A stretch of DNA of 64,000 nt from Nitrosovibrio sp. Nv17 (GTDB lineage Bacteria > Pseudomonadota > Gammaproteobacteria > Burkholderiales > Nitrosomonadaceae): positions 62,001-126,000 of the forward strand of contig NZ_FPIQ01000006.1 of the NCBI RefSeq assembly GCF_900119085.1. The letters run 5' to 3'. Position numbers and translations under genes: made by a program. The notes beneath the pieces were generated by a model. That model was not told the origin of the DNA. It was given only the letters and a program-made list of their open reading frames with translations, and did not search any database. Shown here piece after piece: positions 22,424 to 31,081 of this stretch. The stretch's first letter is position 1; each line of letters opens with the position of its first letter.

Positions 22424-22729
22424 GTCGTTTCTCCAAAGAAGGCGGCGCGCGGGTGACGCGTGCGCGGCGCCGGCTGTTGTTTTTGCGGGCCGGACCGACG
22501 TACCCGGGGTATCCATGGGCGGGGGTCCGGATCTGCACGATAAATGATTGCATTATGCAATCAAAAATGACTATACGAGGATCGGGGCGGCCTGTCAAAC
22601 GGAACGTGCCGCAATCCGCAGGCCGGCGCGTTGCACTTCCCACTGCGGTGGATTAAGCTAGCGGGACGTGCGCCGCCTGCTCAGCTTCAGGCGGGTGCCT
22701 GCGGGCGGACGGATCGTTGAGAGGGCCAC
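22424..22729. other. 306-bp divergent intergenic region between the tautomerase and SDR genes
   Basis: No coding region is supported. It contains one clear dyad (22546-22562) in an AT-richer patch, likely an operator shared by the divergent tautomerase/aldehyde-dehydrogenase and SDR genes. Confidence 0.5.
22546..22562. promoter_or_regulatory. 17-bp dyad, possible operator
   Basis: GATTGCAT-T-ATGCAATC is a perfect 8+1+8 inverted repeat in the divergent intergenic region. The layout fits a dimeric repressor site, but no regulator gene lies next to it. Confidence 0.5.
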
Positions 22730-23431
22730 ATGGACAAGGGAGTATGCGCGGTGGTCGGCGTGGGGCACGGCAATGGCGCCGCGATGGCGCGCCACTTCGC
22801 CATGCAGGGCTACCGGGTGGCGCTGTGCGCGCGCGACCTGCCGAAGCTGCGCGAAATCTCCGCGACGATCGCGGGATCAATGCCGTTCGAGTATGACGTA
22901 CGCGATGTGGAGGGGATATCCGGCGCCTTCGCCGGCATCCGCCAGCAGCTCGGCCCGGTGGATGTGCTCGTCTACAACGCGGGCGCGGGCGCCTTCGCCA
23001 ACATCGACGATGCCACCGTCGAGGACTTCCAGGCCGCCTGGGAGGTGAACTGCCGGGGGCTGTTCCTCGCCGCGAAGGCCGTGATCCCGGACATGCGCGC
23101 CGCGGGCGGCGGCTGCATCGTCGCCATCGGGGCGACCGCATCCCTCAGGGGAGGGGCGGGCTTCGCCCCGTTCGCCTCCGCCAAGGCGGGCCAGCGCGGC
23201 CTAGCGCAGTCGCTGGCGCGGCATCTCTGGCCGGAGAACATCCACGTCGCCTACGTGATCCTCGACGGCATCGTCAACCTGGAGCGCACCCGGGCACGGC
23301 TGGCCGACAGGCCGGACGATTTCTTCCTGGAGCCTTCCCGGATCGCCGAGTCGGTCTATTTCCTCTCGCAGCAGGACCGGCAGGCCTGGACATTCGAGCT
23401 CGACCTGCGCCCCTACGCGGAGAAATGGTAG
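22730..23431 (+). CDS. Short-chain dehydrogenase/reductase-like protein with Phe in place of the catalytic Tyr
   Basis: This 233-residue Rossmann protein has the SDR nucleotide loop GVGHGNGAAMARHFA, the NAG motif (VYNAGAGAF) and the helix-5 motif VNCRGLFLAAK. The active-site YxxxK is changed: Phe148-Ala-Ser-Ala-Lys152. Several bacterial SDR groups carry this F variant with the same downstream VAYVILDG, so it is probably a real, distinct subgroup and not a mutation. Normal ketone reduction is doubtful. ATG 22730 follows GAGAGGG. metY follows 73 bp later on the same strand. Confidence 0.82.
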   Translation: MDKGVCAVVGVGHGNGAAMARHFAMQGYRVALCARDLPKLREISATIAGSMPFEYDVRDVEGISGAFAGIRQQLGPVDVLVYNAGAGAFANIDDATVEDFQAAWEVNCRGLFLAAKAVIPDMRAAGGGCIVAIGATASLRGGAGFAPFASAKAGQRGLAQSLARHLWPENIHVAYVILDGIVNLERTRARLADRPDDFFLEPSRIAESVYFLSQQDRQAWTFELDLRPYAEKW

Positions 23432-23504
23432 GGCCTCGCCGGGACGACGGACGCGACGAAGCGCGGCGCCCCCGAACCCAACCGGACAGACAGGAGGAAA
23501 TCGC

Positions 23505-24779
23505 ATGAAACTGGAATCGCTGGCGCTGCACCATGGATACACCGCGGAGGCCCCGGCGCGGGCGGCGGCGGTGCCCATCTACCAGACGACCTCCTACACG
23601 TTCGACAGCACCCAGCACGGGGCCGACCTGTTCGACCTCAAGGTGCCGGGCAACATCTATACCCGCATCATGAACCCCACCAGCGCGGTGCTGGAGCAGC
23701 GCATCGCGGAGATGGAGGGGGGCGTGGGCGCGCTGGCGGTGGCCTCGGGCATGGCCGCGATCACCTACGCCATCCAGTGCATCGCCAGCACCGGCGACAA
23801 CATCGTGAGCACCAGCCAATTGTACGGCGGCACCTACAACCTGTTTGCGCACACCTTCCCGCGGCAGGGCATCGAGGCGCGCCTGGTGCCGCACGACGAC
23901 CACGACGCCATCGAGCGCAGCATCGACGGCGCCACCCGCGCCATCTTCTGCGAATCCATCGGCAACCCCGCCGGGAACGTGGTCGACATCGAGAGCCTGG
24001 CGCGGATCGCCCATCGCCATGGCGTGCCGCTGATCGTCGACAGCACCGTCTCGACGCCCTATCTGTGCCGGCCCTTCGAGCTCGGCGCCGACATCGTGGT
24101 GCATGCGCTGACCAAGTACATCGGCGGCCACGGCACCACGATCGGCGGCATCATCGTGGATTCGGGGAAGTTCGACTGGGCGCTGCACCGGAGCCGCTTC
24201 CCACTGCTGAACGAGCCGGATCCCTCCTACCACGGCGTGGTGTACACCGAAGCGTTCGGGGAGGCGGCCTTCATCGGCCGCTGCCGCGTGGTGCCGCTGC
24301 GCAACACCGGGGCGGCGCTGGCGCCGCACAGCGCCTTCCTGATCCTGCAGGGGCTGGAGACGCTGGGCCTGCGGATGGAACGGCACTGCGAGAATGCCCT
24401 GCAGGTGGCGCGCTACCTGGAGGCCCATCCCAGGGTGCTGCGGGTGAACTACGCGGGGCTGCCGGCGAGCCCGTACCACGCCCTGTGCAAGCGGCTGAGC
24501 GGAGGCAGGGCCTCGGGCATCCTGAGCTTCGAGATCGAGGGCGGCGCGGCGGCGGGCGGGCGCTTCATCGATGCGCTCGGGATGATCCTGCGCCTGGTCA
24601 ACATCGGCGACACGCGCTCCCTCGCCTGCCATCCTGCCTCCACCACCCACCGCCAGCTGAGCCCTGCCGAGCTGAAGGCCGCGGGCGTGCCGGAAGGCCT
24701 GGTCAGGATATCGGTGGGCATCGAGCACATCGACGACATCATCGCCGACATTTCCCAGGCGCTGGACGCGGCCGGCTGA
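23505..24779 (+). CDS. metY: O-acetylhomoserine sulfhydrylase family PLP enzyme
   Basis: This 424-residue Cys/Met-metabolism PLP enzyme has Lys204 (HALTKYIGGHG) as the Schiff-base lysine. YTRIMNPTSAVLEQRIAEMEGG, SGMAAITYAI and SQLYGGTYNLF contact PLP, and SLACHPASTTHRQL lies near the C-terminus. Length and the long PLYQTTSY-like start fit O-acetylhomoserine sulfhydrylase (MetY), which makes homocysteine directly from sulfide. O-succinylhomoserine specificity cannot be excluded. The ATG has a GGAGGAAA site. Confidence 0.88.
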   Translation: MKLESLALHHGYTAEAPARAAAVPIYQTTSYTFDSTQHGADLFDLKVPGNIYTRIMNPTSAVLEQRIAEMEGGVGALAVASGMAAITYAIQCIASTGDNIVSTSQLYGGTYNLFAHTFPRQGIEARLVPHDDHDAIERSIDGATRAIFCESIGNPAGNVVDIESLARIAHRHGVPLIVDSTVSTPYLCRPFELGADIVVHALTKYIGGHGTTIGGIIVDSGKFDWALHRSRFPLLNEPDPSYHGVVYTEAFGEAAFIGRCRVVPLRNTGAALAPHSAFLILQGLETLGLRMERHCENALQVARYLEAHPRVLRVNYAGLPASPYHALCKRLSGGRASGILSFEIEGGAAAGGRFIDALGMILRLVNIGDTRSLACHPASTTHRQLSPAELKAAGVPEGLVRISVGIEHIDDIIADISQALDAAG

Positions 24780-24822
24780 CCGGCAGCGCGCTCCCTCGGC
24801 GCCGGCCAGCCGGCTACGCGGA

Positions 24823-25692
24823 TCACGCCCGGCGCATGTGGGCGCCGAGGAATTCGAGGATGCGATCCTCGTACTCCCGGCCGGCGTAGGCGTGCATGTT
24901 GAAGTGTCCGCCGCCCGGGACGATCCACGCCTGCTTGGGGGCGCGCGCGGCGTCCAGCAGGCGCTCGGTTTCCGCGACGGGGGTGTGGCGGTCGTCGGTG
25001 CCGGAGATCAGCAGCACAGGCGCGTCGAGACCGGCGATGCGCGCGATGGGATCGAGTTCGGCGGTGCCGCCCAGTCGGAAGGTGAGCTGCCACAGCAGCA
25101 GCGGGGAGAGCGCCGGCCCCGATTCCCCCAGATGCAGCCGCATGCGGTTGTCGACCGCCTCCCGGATCGTGGGGTGCATGGATTCGAGCACGACCGCGCG
25201 CAGGTTGAGCGGACCGGGCGCCAGCACGATGGCGGCCGCGCCCAGCGACACGCCGATGGCGCCGATGGCTTCGGACGGGAAGCGCGTCCGCAGGTAGGCC
25301 ACGGCCGCTTCCACGTCTTCCGCCTCGCGTGCGCCGAAGGTGATGCGGTCGCCCGGCGTCTCGCCGTGCGCGCGCAGATCGATGAGCAGGACGCCGTATC
25401 CCTCGGCGTTGAGGAACTTCGCGCGGCTCAGCATCTCGACGCGGTTGCTGCGCAGCGAATGCACCAGCAGCACCGCGCCCGCGCCGGGCATGCCGCGCTT
25501 CAGCCAGCCGTGCACACGGGTGCCGTCGGCTGCGGGGATTTCGACGGACTCGACCGGGAAGTCGGCGGAGATCGAGGCTGCCAGGCTGTCGACCGAGGTG
25601 GGCACGGGTCCGCTCAGCAGTTCTCCCAGGCCGGCGAGACCTGCCAGGGGAACCAGTCCGGCCAGCAGGACGGCGGTCAGGATGCGGCGCAT
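24823..25692 (-). CDS. Exported or membrane-anchored alpha/beta hydrolase
   Basis: This 289-residue protein starts with a hydrophobic signal or anchor (LTAVLLAGLVPLAGLAGL). The alpha/beta hydrolase fold follows: LLVHSLRSNR at the oxyanion turn, nucleophile elbow GVSLGA, LISGTDDRHTP with the acidic residue and GGGHFNM with the catalytic His. It resembles the BAAT/dipeptidyl-peptidase-like hydrolases of unknown substrate. It is convergent with metY and separated from the histidine kinase by 96 bp. Confidence 0.8.
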   Translation of the reverse strand: MRRILTAVLLAGLVPLAGLAGLGELLSGPVPTSVDSLAASISADFPVESVEIPAADGTRVHGWLKRGMPGAGAVLLVHSLRSNRVEMLSRAKFLNAEGYGVLLIDLRAHGETPGDRITFGAREAEDVEAAVAYLRTRFPSEAIGAIGVSLGAAAIVLAPGPLNLRAVVLESMHPTIREAVDNRMRLHLGESGPALSPLLLWQLTFRLGGTAELDPIARIAGLDAPVLLISGTDDRHTPVAETERLLDAARAPKQAWIVPGGGHFNMHAYAGREYEDRILEFLGAHMRRA

Positions 25693-25788
25693 GCAGGGCG
25701 GAGCCGCCGTCCTCGCCCCGGGAGACAGGCGCGGGGAGCCGGCAGGGCGTGCCGGGGGCCGCCGCGCACCGGACGGCGGGCTGCCGGC

Positions 25789-27864
25789 TCAGCCCGCGGC
25801 ATGCCGGACGGGAATCGCTGCCGGAGGATGATTCCCTCTGGCGAGGCTGCCGATGGCGGTGATCAGATCGTTGGGTTCGACCGGCTTGGAGAGGTGCATC
25901 TGGTAGCCTTCGCTCATCGCCCGGACTCCGTCGTCGTCGGCGAATGCGGTCAAGGCGATGGCGGGCGTGTATCCGCCTTCATCCTCGGCGAGGTGGCGTA
26001 TGTCGCGGATGAGCTGATATCCGTCCCGTCCGGGCATGCCGATATCGCTGACCATGACGTCGGGCCGGCTGCGCTTCAGCAGGGCCAGCCCTTCCACGGC
26101 GCCGGCCGCGGTGGTGATGCCTGCGCCTCGGTCTGCCAGTATCTGGGCGACGAGCGCGAGGGAATCGGGCTCGTCGTCGACGACCAGCACCCGGACGCCG
26201 CGGAGCGCGGCGCTGCGATCGGCGGCGGCGCCGGTATCCGGCGCCGCCGCAGCGGAACGGTCCCGGTGCATGCCCGCGGTGCGCGGCAGGGTCACGATGA
26301 AGGAGGCGCCCAGTCCCTCGCCGGCGCTTTCCGCGTAAACCGCACCGCCATGAAGGATCACGAGCTGCTTCACGATGGCGAGACCGAGCCCCAGCCCGTC
26401 ATGGTGCCGGGAAAGCGAGGAGTCCGCCTGGCGGAAGCGGTCGAAGATGTAGAGGAGGAACTCCGGCCGTATGCCGATGCCGGAGTCCCGGATGGTGATT
26501 TCCGCCTGCGAATCCGTGCTCCGCAGGATGACCTCGATGCGCCCCTGCCGGGGGGTGAACTTCACCGCGTTGGCGAGCAGGTTCCAGAGCACCTGCTGGA
26601 TCCGGTCCGGATCGCCCAGTATGGCGCCGGGGGCGGAATCGATCGCCCGCGCGAGATGGATTTCCTTGGCCTGCATGGCGGGAGAAATCGATTCGATGGC
26701 CGCCTCGAGCGCCTCCGCGAGATTCATGGGCCTCAGGTCCAGCCGAATCTTTCCGGAGACGATGCCGCTCATTTCCAGCAGATCCTTGATGAGCCGGTTC
26801 TGGGCGCGCGCATTGCGCTCGATCACCTCCAGTCCCTGGCGGAGGGTTTCCACGCTCGCGCTCGTCTGGCTGAGAAGCTGCGCCCATCCGAGTATGGCGT
26901 TGAGGGGCGTTCTCAGTTCATGGGACAGGGTGGCGAGGAATTCGTCCTTCATCCGGCTGGCCTGCTCGGCCTCGCCGCGGGCGGAACGCTCGTTCTCGAG
27001 GAGCAGCTGCTTTTCCTCCTCCGAGCGCTTGAGGTCGTCGATGTCGATGCTGGAGCCCAGCCACATCGAGATGCGCCCGTGCGCATCGTGCCTGGGGTGC
27101 ACCTGCACCCGGTGCCAGCGGTGGGTGCCATCGGCGCCCCGCAGCCGGATCTCCATCTGGAAGGGCGTGCCGGTGGCGAGCGCGTGGCGCCAGCCGTGCG
27201 CATTCCTGCCGGCGTCGTCCGGATGGATGAAGTCGGCCGTGCCCCAGTCCCGCAGCCGGTCGAGCCCGGAGCCGGCGTAGTCGCGCCACTGGCGGTTGAA
27301 GTAGTCCACGACGCCGTCGGGGCGCGTGGTGAAGATCTTCAGCGGCAGCGCCTCCGCCATGAAGTGCTGCCGTTCCCCGCTCTCCCGCAGCGCCTCCTCG
27401 GCGCGTAGCCGGGCGGTGATGTCGCGGAAGCTCCAGACGCGGCCGAGGCATCGCTTCCCGGCATATTGCACCCTGGAGATGCGCTCGAACACCCGTCCGT
27501 CCAGCAGTTCCATGAGATCGTAGCTGTCTTCCGGCCAGGCGGCGTAGATGTGCGCGGTCCTGTCCAGGATGTCCTGGGGATTCTTCAGATAGTGCGCGTA
27601 GAGCGCCACCACCTGCATGTGCTCGCGATTGCCCGGCGGATCGTCCGGAAGCGGCCATATCCGCAGGTACAACGCGTTGCTGTGCAGTATCCGGCCCTTC
27701 CTGTCGGTCGTGAGAATGGCGTCGGCGGTCGATTCCAGGATGGCGCGCAGGATCGACAGGGAGGGATCGCCCGCGCGCTTTTCCCTCTTTCCCTCGTTCG
27801 TCCTCATCCCCGTTCCGCGACGCTCCGCGGGCGAGGGCCGCTCAGTGCCCGGTCGCATCCCCAT
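25789..27864 (-). CDS. PAS-containing hybrid sensor histidine kinase
   Basis: This 691-residue cytoplasmic sensor kinase has a first PAS domain at about 35-150, a second PAS at about 165-290, and a HisKA domain with the phospho-acceptor His (LATLSHELRTPLNAIL). The HATPase region follows (LLANAVKFTP, IRDSGIGI, HDGLGLGLAIVKQL), then a C-terminal receiver with VVDDEPD, the phospho-acceptor Asp of MVSDIGMPG and the Lys of LSKPVE. No membrane segment is seen. ATG 27864 overlaps the 3' end of dps by 23 bp; ATG 27807 just past the dps stop is an alternative. No output regulator gene lies nearby. Confidence 0.9.
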   Translation of the reverse strand: MGMRPGTERPSPAERRGTGMRTNEGKREKRAGDPSLSILRAILESTADAILTTDRKGRILHSNALYLRIWPLPDDPPGNREHMQVVALYAHYLKNPQDILDRTAHIYAAWPEDSYDLMELLDGRVFERISRVQYAGKRCLGRVWSFRDITARLRAEEALRESGERQHFMAEALPLKIFTTRPDGVVDYFNRQWRDYAGSGLDRLRDWGTADFIHPDDAGRNAHGWRHALATGTPFQMEIRLRGADGTHRWHRVQVHPRHDAHGRISMWLGSSIDIDDLKRSEEEKQLLLENERSARGEAEQASRMKDEFLATLSHELRTPLNAILGWAQLLSQTSASVETLRQGLEVIERNARAQNRLIKDLLEMSGIVSGKIRLDLRPMNLAEALEAAIESISPAMQAKEIHLARAIDSAPGAILGDPDRIQQVLWNLLANAVKFTPRQGRIEVILRSTDSQAEITIRDSGIGIRPEFLLYIFDRFRQADSSLSRHHDGLGLGLAIVKQLVILHGGAVYAESAGEGLGASFIVTLPRTAGMHRDRSAAAAPDTGAAADRSAALRGVRVLVVDDEPDSLALVAQILADRGAGITTAAGAVEGLALLKRSRPDVMVSDIGMPGRDGYQLIRDIRHLAEDEGGYTPAIALTAFADDDGVRAMSEGYQMHLSKPVEPNDLITAIGSLARGNHPPAAIPVRHAAG

Positions 27865-28381
27865 GGCGGCTGGCCTCGAACAGGAACCAGGTGCGGCGCT
27901 CGGTCTCGTCGATCCATCCCTCGATCAGGCTGGTGGTGGCGATGTCGTGATGCTCTTCGCATACATCGTGGGCGTCGCGCAGGCCCGAGGCGAGCGTCTT
28001 GTTGTCCTCGCGCAGCTCGGCCAGCATGGCGAGCGGCTCGACGTAGTCGGCGTCGTTGTCGCGGATGCGCTGGTTACGGGAGATGTCGCCGATCGACTTG
28101 AGCGTGGTGCCGCCCACCTTGCGGATGCGTTCCGCGATGAGGTCGGTCATGGCGAAGAGCTGGACCGCCTGCTCGTCCAGCAGCAGATGGTAGTCCCGGA
28201 AATGGGGGCCGCTCATGTGCCAGTGGAAATTCTTGGTCTTCAGGTAGAGCGCGTAGACATCCGCCAGGACGACATTCATGGCCTGCACGATGTCCCGCGT
28301 CGCCGCCGTCGGGAGATCGGTCGGCGTAGCCAGCGGGCGTGGCTTGGGATTGCGTTTTTTCGGGGCTGTGGTCTTTGCCAT
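27842..28381 (-). CDS. dps: Dps ferritin-like DNA-protection protein
   Basis: This 179-residue Dps protein forms a dodecamer that stores iron and protects DNA from peroxide. The ferroxidase segment KNFHWHMSGPHFRDYHLLLDEQ is clear in two parts (FHWHMSGPHF and LLLDEQ), and the Lys/Pro-rich N-terminus (KKRNPKPRP) would bind DNA. Length is normal. A Fur-box-like site lies about 210 bp upstream (28589-28607). The stop overlaps the start of the sensor kinase, so the two may be co-transcribed, a less usual pairing. Confidence 0.95.
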   Translation of the reverse strand: MAKTTAPKKRNPKPRPLATPTDLPTAATRDIVQAMNVVLADVYALYLKTKNFHWHMSGPHFRDYHLLLDEQAVQLFAMTDLIAERIRKVGGTTLKSIGDISRNQRIRDNDADYVEPLAMLAELREDNKTLASGLRDAHDVCEEHHDIATTSLIEGWIDETERRTWFLFEASRHGDATGH

Positions 28382-28781
28382 GTCAGTGCTCCTTGGTGGT
28401 TGGGCTCAAGCGGGAACCGGGCGTGGATCGGGTTGCGAGGGTACCCATTCTGAGCCGAGTCATGGTGTGGCGCAAGGGGTGAAGCCAAGGTCCAGCATCA
28501 GCATATCGCGTTTTCACGGAAGGATGCGTGCGGTGGTCCACACGCAGGCGGATTCCGCGACCCTGCGCGGGAAAGGGGCAATTGAATTGACAATAATTAT
28601 CATTATCGTTTAACATCGATGAGAGTAGGGTATTGAAGCGCGATCGCGGCGCGGCAGGGTCATGCAGTGGCGCGCCGGCGCGTCGGAGCCATGGCAGGCG
28701 GCTCGCGCCGTCGCGGGGCGCAGCGGTGGCTGGGAGTATGACAGGGCAATCATTCGTATACAAAAGACAAGGAGTCGCAAT
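28382..28781. other. 400-bp divergent intergenic region between dps and the XRE gene
   Basis: No coding region is supported. A Fur-box-like site (28589-28607) is the only strong signal. It lies nearer the plus-strand XRE gene than dps would need, but could serve either direction. Confidence 0.5.
28589..28607. promoter_or_regulatory. Fur-box-like site
   Basis: GACAATAATTATCATTATC matches 16 of 19 positions of the classic Fur consensus GATAATGATAATCATTATC. It stands out in an otherwise GC-rich region and lies between dps and an XRE-type regulator gene. Confidence 0.7.
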
Positions 28782-29069
28782 ATGAGCACGCTACGGACGG
28801 GATCGGCCTACAATGGCTTTCTGAAGCAGGAATCCGTTTTCCAGGACGCGCAGGCCATGCAGGCCGGCGCGATCAAGGAAGCCGTCGCCTGGCAGCTCGC
28901 CGAGGCGATGAAGGCGCAGTCGCTGACGAAGAGCCGGATGGCGACCATGCTGAAGACCAGCCGGTCGCAGGTGGATCGCCTGCTCGATCCGGGAAGCGAC
29001 ATTACCCTGTCGAGCCTGCAGCGCGCCGCCACCCTGGTCGGACGCAGGATCCAGATCGAACTGGTGTAG
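28782..29069 (+). CDS. Small XRE-type helix-turn-helix protein
   Basis: This 95-residue protein has the helix-turn-helix LTKSRMATMLKTSRSQVDRLL followed by ITLSSLQRAATLVGRRIQIELV, the pattern of HTH proteins that serve as antitoxins or orphan regulators. ATG 28782 follows AAGGAG at good spacing. No toxin-like gene is next to it, so it is better called an orphan regulator. The Fur-box-like site lies about 175 bp upstream. Confidence 0.75.
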   Translation: MSTLRTGSAYNGFLKQESVFQDAQAMQAGAIKEAVAWQLAEAMKAQSLTKSRMATMLKTSRSQVDRLLDPGSDITLSSLQRAATLVGRRIQIELV

Positions 29070-29371
29070 CGCCCGCCGCGAAGCCTTCCCGGGTGGGCTC
29101 GATCCCGGGGGCGAAACGGCTTCTTTCTCTTCCCGGCAGCCGCCTTCCCGCGCAGATTTCCGCCGTTCCGTCTTTCCGGCCGGGCCGGCGCGACGAAGCC
29201 TCCTTGCACCTGTCATGCCGGGCGCCACGATTCCGCCCCGGCGGCCCGCCGGCGAGGCATCCGGCGCGCCATGGCCGCACCCGTCCACATGGAGAGACGA
29301 AAGGGTATACAATACGTGGCAGCGACCCGCCTGCGCGCAGGGATGCGGCGCACCTTCATGCGGAAGAAGCC
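29070..29371. other. 302-bp intergenic region, no signal recognised
   Basis: The stretch between the XRE gene and the FMN reductase gene holds no supported gene. A TATACAAT sequence near 29306 could be a -10 element, but there is no convincing -35. Confidence 0.4.
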
Positions 29372-29935
29372 ATGGCACTCAGGCTACACGTCATCATCTG
29401 CAGCACGCGCCCAGGCCGGGTGGGGCCTGCAGTCGCCGCGTGGTTCCACGAGCTTGCGCGGCAGGACGGCCGGTTCGAGGCGATCCTGGTCGATCTTGCC
29501 GAGTTCGGGCTGCCGGTGTACGACGAGCCGGAGCATCCCGTCCGCCAGGACTACCGGAACGATCATACCCGCCGATGGGCCGCCAGCGTCGCCGCTGCCG
29601 ATGCGTACGCGTTCGTGACGCCGGAGTACAACTTCGGCCCCCCGCCTTCCCTCCTGAACGCGCTCAACTACGTCTACAAGGAATGGAACTACAAGCCCGC
29701 CGGAATCGTCAGCTATGGCGGCGTGTCCGGCGGGCTGCGTTCCGCCCTGATCGAGAAGCTGACCTTCACGACGTTGAAGATGATGCCGATGGTGGAAGCC
29801 GTGGCGGTGCAGAACGTGGCCGCCCGCCTCGACGGCACGGGAGGTTTCCTGCCGGACGAGCACCACGGCCGCGCGGCCGCGGCACTGCTGAACGAGCTGC
29901 ACAAGTGGGCAGAGGCGTTGAAACCCCTGCACTAG
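29372..29935 (+). CDS. NADPH-dependent FMN reductase family protein
   Basis: This 187-residue flavodoxin-like protein has the FMN phosphate loop ICSTRPGRVGPAVAAWF, FVTPEYNFGPPPSLLNALNY in the flavin region and SYGGVSGGLRSA near the isoalloxazine. These are hallmarks of the NADPH-dependent FMN/quinone reductase family. ATG 29372 is preceded by GGAAG. It is followed 35 bp later by a hemerythrin gene and then an FmdE-like gene, which may form a small redox-related operon. Confidence 0.88.
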   Translation: MALRLHVIICSTRPGRVGPAVAAWFHELARQDGRFEAILVDLAEFGLPVYDEPEHPVRQDYRNDHTRRWAASVAAADAYAFVTPEYNFGPPPSLLNALNYVYKEWNYKPAGIVSYGGVSGGLRSALIEKLTFTTLKMMPMVEAVAVQNVAARLDGTGGFLPDEHHGRAAAALLNELHKWAEALKPLH

Positions 29936-29970
29936 CGGGGCGTCGCATGGCCGATCCCGGCATCCGCTGA

Positions 29971-30387
29971 ATGCCCCGGCTGGGCGCACTGCTGGCGTTG
30001 TCGCGCGAGCACCATGGCTCGCTGGTGCTGGCGCGCGACGTGCGGCGCATGCTCGAGGCGAACGAGTCTCCCCCGGCGGGGGAGGTCGCCGCTGCGCTGG
30101 CGGCCGTGGAGGCGCACTGGCGCGCGGTACTGGTCGCGCACTTCGAACGCGAGGAGGCGTTGATCGACGTGGCGCAGGCGACGCTCGACCCGCATGCGGT
30201 GCGGCGGGTGCTGGCCGAGCACGCCGAATTGCGGGCGCTCGCCATGGGCGCGTGCGGACTGGATCCGGCAGCGCGCCTGCAGCGCTTCGCCGAACTCATC
30301 AGCGGCCACGTCCGCTTCGAGGAGCGCGTGCTGTTTCCGCAGCTGCAGCGCCATCCCGGCGTCGTCGGCGCGAATGCCGGGTCGTGA
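29971..30387 (+). CDS. Hemerythrin-like (HHE) protein
   Basis: This 138-residue four-helix protein has the hemerythrin cation-binding pattern: LSREHHGSL in helix 1, VAHFEREEALI in helix 2, LAEHAELR in helix 3 and GHVRFEERVLFPQL in helix 4. It probably binds a di-iron centre and senses or holds O2 or NO, or protects iron-sulfur enzymes. There is no clear ribosome site before the ATG. It lies between the FMN reductase and an FmdE-like gene, 32 bp from the latter. Confidence 0.82.
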   Translation: MPRLGALLALSREHHGSLVLARDVRRMLEANESPPAGEVAAALAAVEAHWRAVLVAHFEREEALIDVAQATLDPHAVRRVLAEHAELRALAMGACGLDPAARLQRFAELISGHVRFEERVLFPQLQRHPGVVGANAGS

Positions 30388-30419
30388 TGCCATCATCATT
30401 CCGTGGAAAGGAGGTTCGC

Positions 30420-31034
30420 ATGGATTTTCCCCATTTCTTCAGCCAGGCGCCCGTGGTGCGCACCCGGGACGCATTTGCCGAAACCCTGGGTGCCGCCCGT
30501 GAAGGCGTGCTGGAATATCGCTACGAGGACGCGGTGCGGCTGGCCGGCCACTCCTGTCCCACCGTCGCGGGCGCCTTCCTGATGGGCCGCGCGGCGCTGA
30601 CGGCCCTCTACCCCGATGGTCCGGCCGAGCGCGGCGCGGTGGCGGTGCGCATGCCCGCGCCCGAGGACGACGGTACCACCGGGGTGACCGCGCAGGTGCT
30701 GACCCTGTTGACCGGGGCGGCGGCGGACAATGGGTTCCACGGCATCCAGGGACGCTTCCGGCGCAAGGGGCTGCTGAGCTTTGCCGAACGCCGCGAGGGA
30801 GAGGCGATCACCTTCACGCGCGTCGATACCGGCGCAGGGGTACAGGTCAGCCTCGACGTCTCCCTCATCCCCAGCGACCCCGCCCAGGGCGGCCGCCTGG
30901 CCGCCATCCTCCAGGGCAGCGCCGACGACGCGCAGCGGGCCGCGTTCGCGCACGCCTGGCAGGCGCGCGTGCGGCTGCTGCTGCTCGAATTTGCCGACGA
31001 TCCGCGCGTGGTGCGGCTGGCTCCGCTGCAGTAG
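30420..31034 (+). CDS. FmdE-like protein of unknown function
   Basis: This 204-residue protein resembles the FmdE domain, named after subunit E of formylmethanofuran dehydrogenase. The GHSCPTVAGAFLMGRAAL segment holds the conserved His44-x-Cys46 pair that binds zinc in the family. In bacteria without methanofuran chemistry the role is unknown. The start at 30420 has an excellent AAAGGAGG site. The second half (residues 90-204) has no named motif I can place. It is downstream of the hemerythrin gene and is the last plus-strand host gene before the prophage. Confidence 0.7.
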   Translation: MDFPHFFSQAPVVRTRDAFAETLGAAREGVLEYRYEDAVRLAGHSCPTVAGAFLMGRAALTALYPDGPAERGAVAVRMPAPEDDGTTGVTAQVLTLLTGAAADNGFHGIQGRFRRKGLLSFAERREGEAITFTRVDTGAGVQVSLDVSLIPSDPAQGGRLAAILQGSADDAQRAAFAHAWQARVRLLLLEFADDPRVVRLAPLQ

Positions 31035-31081
31035 GATGGGCATCTTTCGCCTTCCCGCCAGCGGCGGAGGGCGAACACGCC

